A DNA stretch of 64,000 nt from Allantophomopsis cytisporea (Eukaryota > Ascomycota > Leotiomycetes > Phacidiales > Phacidiaceae). How positions within the stretch are numbered: position 1 is the stretch's first letter; the number at the start of each line of letters is the position of its first letter. A program made the translations under genes and the position numbers. Location of the stretch: positions 2,108,001 to 2,172,000 of the forward strand of contig CP103035.1 in NCBI GenBank assembly GCA_024752435.1, written 5' to 3'. Of this stretch, positions 59,079 to 64,000 are shown piece by piece. Under the pieces are notes generated by a model. It saw only the letters and a list, made by a program, of their open reading frames with translations, was not told the origin of the DNA and did not search any database.

Positions 59079-59521
59079 TGTTCCTTTGATTATCTTATCC
59101 GCTGTATTACTTATTCCTAAAACCATACCATTGAGGAAGTTCTCGTGAAATAGACTCTGATGGCTTTTATGACTAAGATGCTTGATATTCAACTGAACCT
59201 AGTATCTCAATTGCTGAATATCAGCTCATCATGCTACGCATTTCACGTCTCTTCACTAGTGGGTATTTGCTTCACATGTGGAATAGACGTTGATTTGAAG
59301 CGATTGTCAGATATTTTTGTGACCCTAATCCCGAATCAAGACCTAGTAACTATATTGATGACTCGAGCCAATTTTTGTAGTGAGTGGCACATGTCCAGTT
59401 ACGTGCGTTTGATATTCCACGATTTTAAACGTACATATCACGGAGAATTCATGGTGCAAGCTATGAATCATGTTCTTGTACCTGCATGATGGTCTATGAA
59501 ATGGATGGTATTGCAAATATC
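59079..59521. other. 3' flank, no gene
   Basis: No supported ORF; short antisense ORFs only. Confidence 0.4.
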
Positions 59522-60282
59522 TCAGTGATCATCTGATGATTTCCGAGCTTTGCTGTGCACCTTCTGCCTCTTCGTCGGACAAAGCTGAATTGACCTCTCA
59601 ATGCTACTAGCGAATGAAGTTCCAGCACACCTTAATATCGAAGAGTCATCATCGTCGGCCCAGCGGACCCTTTTCTTTGTATTGGAGGTTTCAGCTTCAT
59701 TGTTGCTAGCTTTCGGCCTGTCTGACCAACTCGCAGGTGAAGTTTGGAAATTGATGGGCCTCTGCCCCTTTTTAGTGACGCATGGGACGCTATTTGTCAG
59801 AGAGGACTGAAGACCTAGAGAATTCTTAGCTCCATTACATTTCAGTCGTAAAGAGACTTACAAGTCATGCTAGAGAGTTTCTTCTGAAGACTATACACTT
59901 CGTCTTGCATCGATGTATCTCCCGTGGCTGTCTGTATCTGGCCAGGGTAGTCCCTCTCCGACCTTTTGTACTGCGGTGTTCCGATTTGCAACTCATCGGC
60001 TGAGTGTTCCATTGTTTCGGCACGTAATGGAGAGTGATGATCAACACCAGAAGAATGCACTGTCCGCGTGATGAACATGTAAGTAGGCTTATGAGTGTAC
60101 AAAATGTGCCTTTCATCAAAGAAATGGAAAGGGCACATTAGTGGAAAACAGAGTTCCCGACCACACGCCGTTGCAGGGTGGCCAAAATGAACGGTTCTTT
60201 GTAAAGTAGTTGGTAGCACTTCTCCGACGGCTAGGCAAGGTCGGAGAGGGGGTTTGCTGACAGAATAAACCGACATTGACAT
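59522..60282 (-). CDS. Orphan 237 aa protein, two exons
   Basis: Exons 59862-60282 and 59522-59814 with a 47-base intron (GTAAGT...CTCTAG). The first half is Pro- and Cys-containing (YSVSKPPLRPCLAVGEVLPT). The second half is polar with a basic patch and an acidic run (KKRVRWADDDDSS) and a Lys/Arg-rich end (KRQKVHSKARKS). The second exon is clearly coding in one frame and joins in phase. The start Met at 60282 is one of two close candidates (60297 also possible). Confidence 0.5.
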
Positions 60283-60824
60283 TGCTGTGAAGAACAATTC
60301 CGACTTGACTTGTTAAGGATAGATGGAAGTCAGGCTTCTTATACTTTGTTGCCATACAAAATGAGAACCCAGCTAGCAGTCATTATCTACTAGTCTCAAC
60401 ATGAAATTGGCATTGATATCCACATATGCGACATCTGCCACGTGTGTGACACATACTATGATGCAAGAAAGCCATCAACGAAAGAAGGCAAAGACCTCGT
60501 ACCCTACAACAATAGACTATAAGACGACTTACGTTGACTTTATAGGACTAACCAGGCTATATTTCTGTAATGCTGTCGATAATATAGTGCCAAATGTAGT
60601 CCGGCATAGTCTTTCAGCGACAATATCCATGGTTACTATATGAGTCAATGATGAAATTTCCCACTACTATCTGATTTGTATTATTTGGCGATTTGAGTCG
60701 AGCGCACACTTTGTTTGCTGGGTGCCTGGCATGATCAAATCATCACATAGAAAACAGTACTTTCATACAAAATGAGTGCGTCTTCCAATACCTCCTTGTA
60801 TACGTAATCCTCTTTGTATTCTAT
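60283..60824. other. Intergenic, no supported gene
   Basis: An 80-codon plus ORF (60401-60643) has no recognisable motif. Confidence 0.35.
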
Positions 60825-61348
60825 TCATTCTCTTGCCTCCCAAAACTTTAGCCATTTCCTCCAACTGCGAGGCCTTGTGGTGTTGTTAAACGACTGCTCA
60901 TGGCTGAATGAGGATGTGATTTCCGCAGATCCCGGGGACTGGCGTTGCGGCGTCTCGTCAAAAACTGTGGAACTCGCGCTTCCATTTACATAGCCTTTCA
61001 TCTTGATATCCGGGACTATATTCCGATTGTGCTTTACAACAATCTCCTCTCGAGCGGAAATGAAATCGTTCTGATGAATTTCTTCAATGTTGAAAGGGGC
61101 TGCATTCTGGATCTATCAGCACACTATAGGGTTACTGGAATTCAACTTACTATTTCTAAATGAGTGGGTGGCCAAGAATCTTCGGCGTTTGATCTGTAAG
61201 TGTAGTACTTCTCAGAGTCAGGATCATAAATGACCACTCCCACTTTGACTTGGAAATGTTTTCCCAATTGTTCTGCTTTTCTTATCAAGCCATTCTTCCG
61301 CTTCCTCAGACTTGCGTTTCTTGCTGTCCGACTGTGTTCGGCTGTCAT
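60825..61348 (-). CDS. MADS-box-like small protein (second copy type)
   Basis: Exons 61151-61348 and 60825-61112 joined by a 38-base intron (GTAAGT...GATAG) encode 161 aa. The N-terminus ARNASLRKRKNGLIRKAEQL followed by VKVGVVIYDPDSEKYYTY and a SWPPTHLEI block matches fungal MADS-box-like proteins: basic helix, beta strands, then the WPP motif. The C-terminal 90 residues are polar and end in a basic, Trp-rich patch (PRSWRKWLKFWEARE). It keeps the WPP block more faithfully than the gene at 46.5 kb. Confidence 0.7.
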
Positions 61349-61930
61349 ACTTGAAAACCTTGTAGGATGGCTGCATGAAGTGGATGAATGATGGGATGGA
61401 GCTATATTTTATATTCCAAGAAGCGCTCCTACCAACACTTTGTAGTTCTTTCTCATTGGCTTAGAGGTCAGGTCAGCTGTGCAGGTGTTGTATGAAGATT
61501 CAGAAGTGTATCATACGATATGATTGTCGGAGCAAATAGCACACACAGCTAGTGAATGGCAACAAATCTGGGCGGATCAAATATGTCTTGGTTCATTGAT
61601 CCACTTATGCTGGCTTTTTCTGCTCCATTTGAGTCAAACTAGTTACCGAATGGGTGAAAAGAAAATGGGTCAAAGAATGGTCATTATCTCTTGACCCAAA
61701 CTGGTTGTCCAGGAAACAGAAACCACCTAGTGTCACGTTTTGACTCTTCCTACAATGTTCTGGTGACGAGTTCCACCAAAATGATAAACGCTTTTGAGAG
61801 GAGCTTATTTTCGTTCAATGGATCCAATCTTAGCGCTATGTACTCGCCTCTGATTGATGAGTGTACCAGTTTGAAAGTCCTTCTCAGTTGGAGTATAAAC
61901 ATCACTGAAACCTATAACTAAGGCTACTAA
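61349..61930. promoter_or_regulatory. Upstream region of MADS-like gene with paired GGGTCAA motifs
   Basis: GAGTCAAAC at about 61632, GGGTCAAAG at 61667-61675 and TTGACCCAAA at 61691-61700 form an inverted pair about 16 bases apart, roughly 320 bases 5' of the start codon. Confidence 0.4.
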
Positions 61931-63080
61931 TCTAGTTCAAGGCACAAATCCAAGAGGGATGGCGGTTACAACCCCGAATGGTTGAACGTGAGTATCTCTT
62001 CTGGTGTCACATTTCACAAAAAAGCTAATGCAATATAAAAGTTAAATCGCGCGCGGAGTTCAACTTCTAGTCTTATCTGGAGACTTAAGTGACAATTTAC
62101 CTCAATGTGAGCAGCTAGCTCATGTGTTGGAACAACAATGGCGGACCCCTTCAGCTAGTGTTCAAACAAGTACGACTCCCACCACATGTGATAAACATTC
62201 TGACAATCCCATAGGTGATTAGAAGATCAACGAGAATGTGAAAGTACGAATCCATGCTCCCACGGATCGATGTCAGGTCGACCTACTGGTTGTAATCTAT
62301 CATCAAGGAGGGATATCATCGCTGGTGACTAAGAACTTGAGGATCCAATTTGCAGAATAATTGTACAGAACGTGCCATGCATCCTCACAAGTGTGTATTA
62401 CTGACTCGCCCCGCTAAACAAAGTCGACATCAGGGTTGAAGGCAGCTATGGTGCCTTTTTATGGGTTGGTTCATTACCTCTTCAATCTATACTCTAATGC
62501 TGATATTTCGTTCAGATAAAGGCTTATCGGCATGCAGCTAAGTGGAACTGCAAGGATACGGCTTATTTCACAATCAGTGTCCTGGCTGGCGGTGTCTTGG
62601 TAATGACTGTTGCCGATAAAATTATCCGTAATGGATGAGGCGAATTCGTTCAGGGTATAGTCGCAAGAAGTTCTGACACAGCATAATAGAGAATCCACCC
62701 CCGAAGGCACAAGAAGATATACCGATCATCTATTGAGAACGCTAATGATATTCCTTGTGATTGATCGATATTGTATGGAAGCATTTTTTGGTAAGTGTCT
62801 TTCAAGTCTAGGATGTTCAATACTAATAGCCTCCCGTGGAAAACAAGGAGCTTCATGTGCTGATTTGAGTAATAGCTTCATCTTCAGCTGATCCCACTGA
62901 TGTTGAGATCTTCACTGCGGTTTGCTGAACCTTCACTTGTATCCAGCAGTGTACGTTGCAACTTGTGAGAAGGATGTGGTGCGTGATGATTGGGCTGTTC
63001 TGAAGCATATGTTAAGAGATTCGGGTGTGAAGGTGAAAGGGGTCACTTCCAAGGGAATTCCTTCACTTTTTCCTCATCTT
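61930..63080 (+). pseudogene. Alpha/beta-hydrolase (carboxylesterase-like) pseudogene
   Basis: Fragments in different frames follow the order of a family of fungal alpha/beta hydrolases: VKVRIHAPTDRCQVDLLVVI (oxyanion region, about 62235), LEDPICRIIVQNVPCILTSV then YY*LAP (TGA where Arg is expected), KWNCKDTAYFTISVLAGG (the GGSAGG elbow lacks its Ser), and PAVYVATCEKDVVRDDWAVL with a GIPSLF block near 62947 (Asp and His region). Stops, frameshifts and the missing nucleophile show it is dead. Confidence 0.65.
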
Positions 63081-63676
63081 TCAACTAACCGCTGCGGGTA
63101 CAGTGTTCCTCGAGAACGTCATTAAGGAGTAAAATTTGTATTGGATTAGTTGGTCAATCCATATTTATTTACTAGAAGTCCTATCGCGAATGTGTCAACA
63201 TTACATAGTACTTAAAGTGCGCCACTTGCCTATACTTGATTCATATGAAACTTTTGGGAGGTCTGGTTCAAGTTGGAATGTATCAGAATGTAGGCCGATG
63301 AGGTATAATATCCCGAGTGATTTGAAACAGCCAACAAGGATAAAAATCATTGAGGTACTAGCCAAGGATCACATACCTTCAGGACATCTGCCGTTGTGGA
63401 TTAATCCGCATCATAGAGCGAGAGTTTACCTCCACTTATCATCCTTCACGCACGGCACTCTTATCAATATATGATTCTGCAAGGAGTAAGACAATATTTC
63501 TCTACTATTTAATATCTGAGTGCCCTTCCCTCACAATGATCTGGCGTATAACATCTTGCATTTTACATCTATACAATTGCCAACAAGCATCAGCGATCTA
63601 TTCTTCATCTCTCAATCTCAAGCCTTCAGTCCTCACCCAATAAATTTTCAAAGTCTACTCTCAAATCATCGACCCG
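63081..63676. other. Intergenic
   Basis: A 112-codon plus ORF at 63136-63474 shows no recognisable family. CT-rich leader-like sequence precedes ATG 63677. Confidence 0.35.
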
Positions 63677-64000
63677 ATGGCGCCATTACTCCAAAAGCCT
63701 GGTCCGAATTTCCAGGAACAGGCCGAGGTTTCTGAATCATACACAGAGAGTATACGGACAACAGTCAACGAAGTCGGCTCAAATGACCAGAGGATTTGGT
63801 CTGTAGATCGCGTCATCCAGAGGCTGTGTGACGCTTTGACTTTCGAAGCTACAAAGTTGCTCCGAGAGGGAGTTAGAGTGTTGGTCAACGATTTGGGTTT
63901 GAATGACTCATGGAAATCGTATGTGGAGCGCGTTATCCAGGAGTTCCGTAACGACCAAAAGCTACATCATATTGCAGAAGGACCCGAACTTCTTCCAGAC
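63677..64000 (+). CDS. Hypothetical protein, 5' part (runs off the window)
   Basis: ATG 63677 opens a frame of 108 codons to the window end. It contains two similar segments (RIWSVDRVIQRLCDAL and SWKSYVERVIQEFRND), suggesting an internal repeat of about 45 residues. No known family. Confidence 0.5.
   Translation, partial: MAPLLQKPGPNFQEQAEVSESYTESIRTTVNEVGSNDQRIWSVDRVIQRLCDALTFEATKLLREGVRVLVNDLGLNDSWKSYVERVIQEFRNDQKLHHIAEGPELLPD

Noticed and set aside
1..64000. tRNA or rRNA genes
   Set aside because: I scanned for T-loop GGTTCGAATCC-like boxes and rRNA-like blocks and saw none with a matching partner box; a dedicated scan would be needed to exclude them.

Overview
The window looks like a nuclear contig from a filamentous ascomycete (Pezizomycotina; Leotiomycetes would fit but the sequence does not prove it). 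The genes are split by 38-75 base introns with GTAAGT-like donors and CTAAC/CTGAC-like branch sites. The families are typical of such fungi: F-box, PTH11-like receptor, fungal ferric reductase, GMC oxidoreductase, CSC1 channel, patatin/RING, DUF7514, DUF6606/DUF3638, MADS-like. There is no operon logic. Intact genes alternate with broken ones and with repeat relics, so this reads as an accessory, partly decaying region.

Layout. 0-13 kb: end of a BTB/POZ gene, a two-exon hypothetical gene, an F-box fragment, a full-length F-box gene with two opposite frameshifts, a membrane-protein relic, an ABC half-transporter without its ATPase domain, a 51-base tandem repeat, a LINE ORF1 relic and a GNAT fragment. 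13-24 kb: a DUF7514 protein, a 7-exon C6-type regulator-like protein, a fused HD-phosphohydrolase/nucleotide-kinase gene, a repeat-like patch, and a large patatin phospholipase with RING. 24-32 kb: a small coiled-coil gene with a 9-base first exon, a pogo/Fot1 transposase relic, a 15-base tandem repeat, a complete CSC1-type channel, a small orphan gene and a 2.3 kb stretch without genes.

32.5-41.9 kb: a giant DUF6606/DUF3638/DUF3645 gene of 3,061 codons. All four introns are intact and no frameshift is visible over 9.4 kb, but ten in-frame stops interrupt the first half, and eight of them are TAG. Several fall where I expect a conserved Trp. This is the most interesting locus. It is either a lightly RIP-mutated pseudogene or a gene whose UAG codons are converted to UGG by A-to-I mRNA editing, as described in other fungi.

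42-64 kb: a RING protein with a SUMO-interaction-like motif, an acidic orphan, a small secreted protein, two MADS-box-like proteins, a ferric-reductase-type oxidoreductase, several small coiled-coil or SANT-like proteins, a frameshifted PTH11-like receptor, a GMC oxidoreductase, an alpha/beta-hydrolase pseudogene and a gene running off the right edge. Many of the small genes have CCCTCAA and GGGTCAA (or reverse complement) motifs upstream, which suggests a shared regulon. Exon models were built by hand and checked for reading phase; functions come from recognised motifs, not from database searches.
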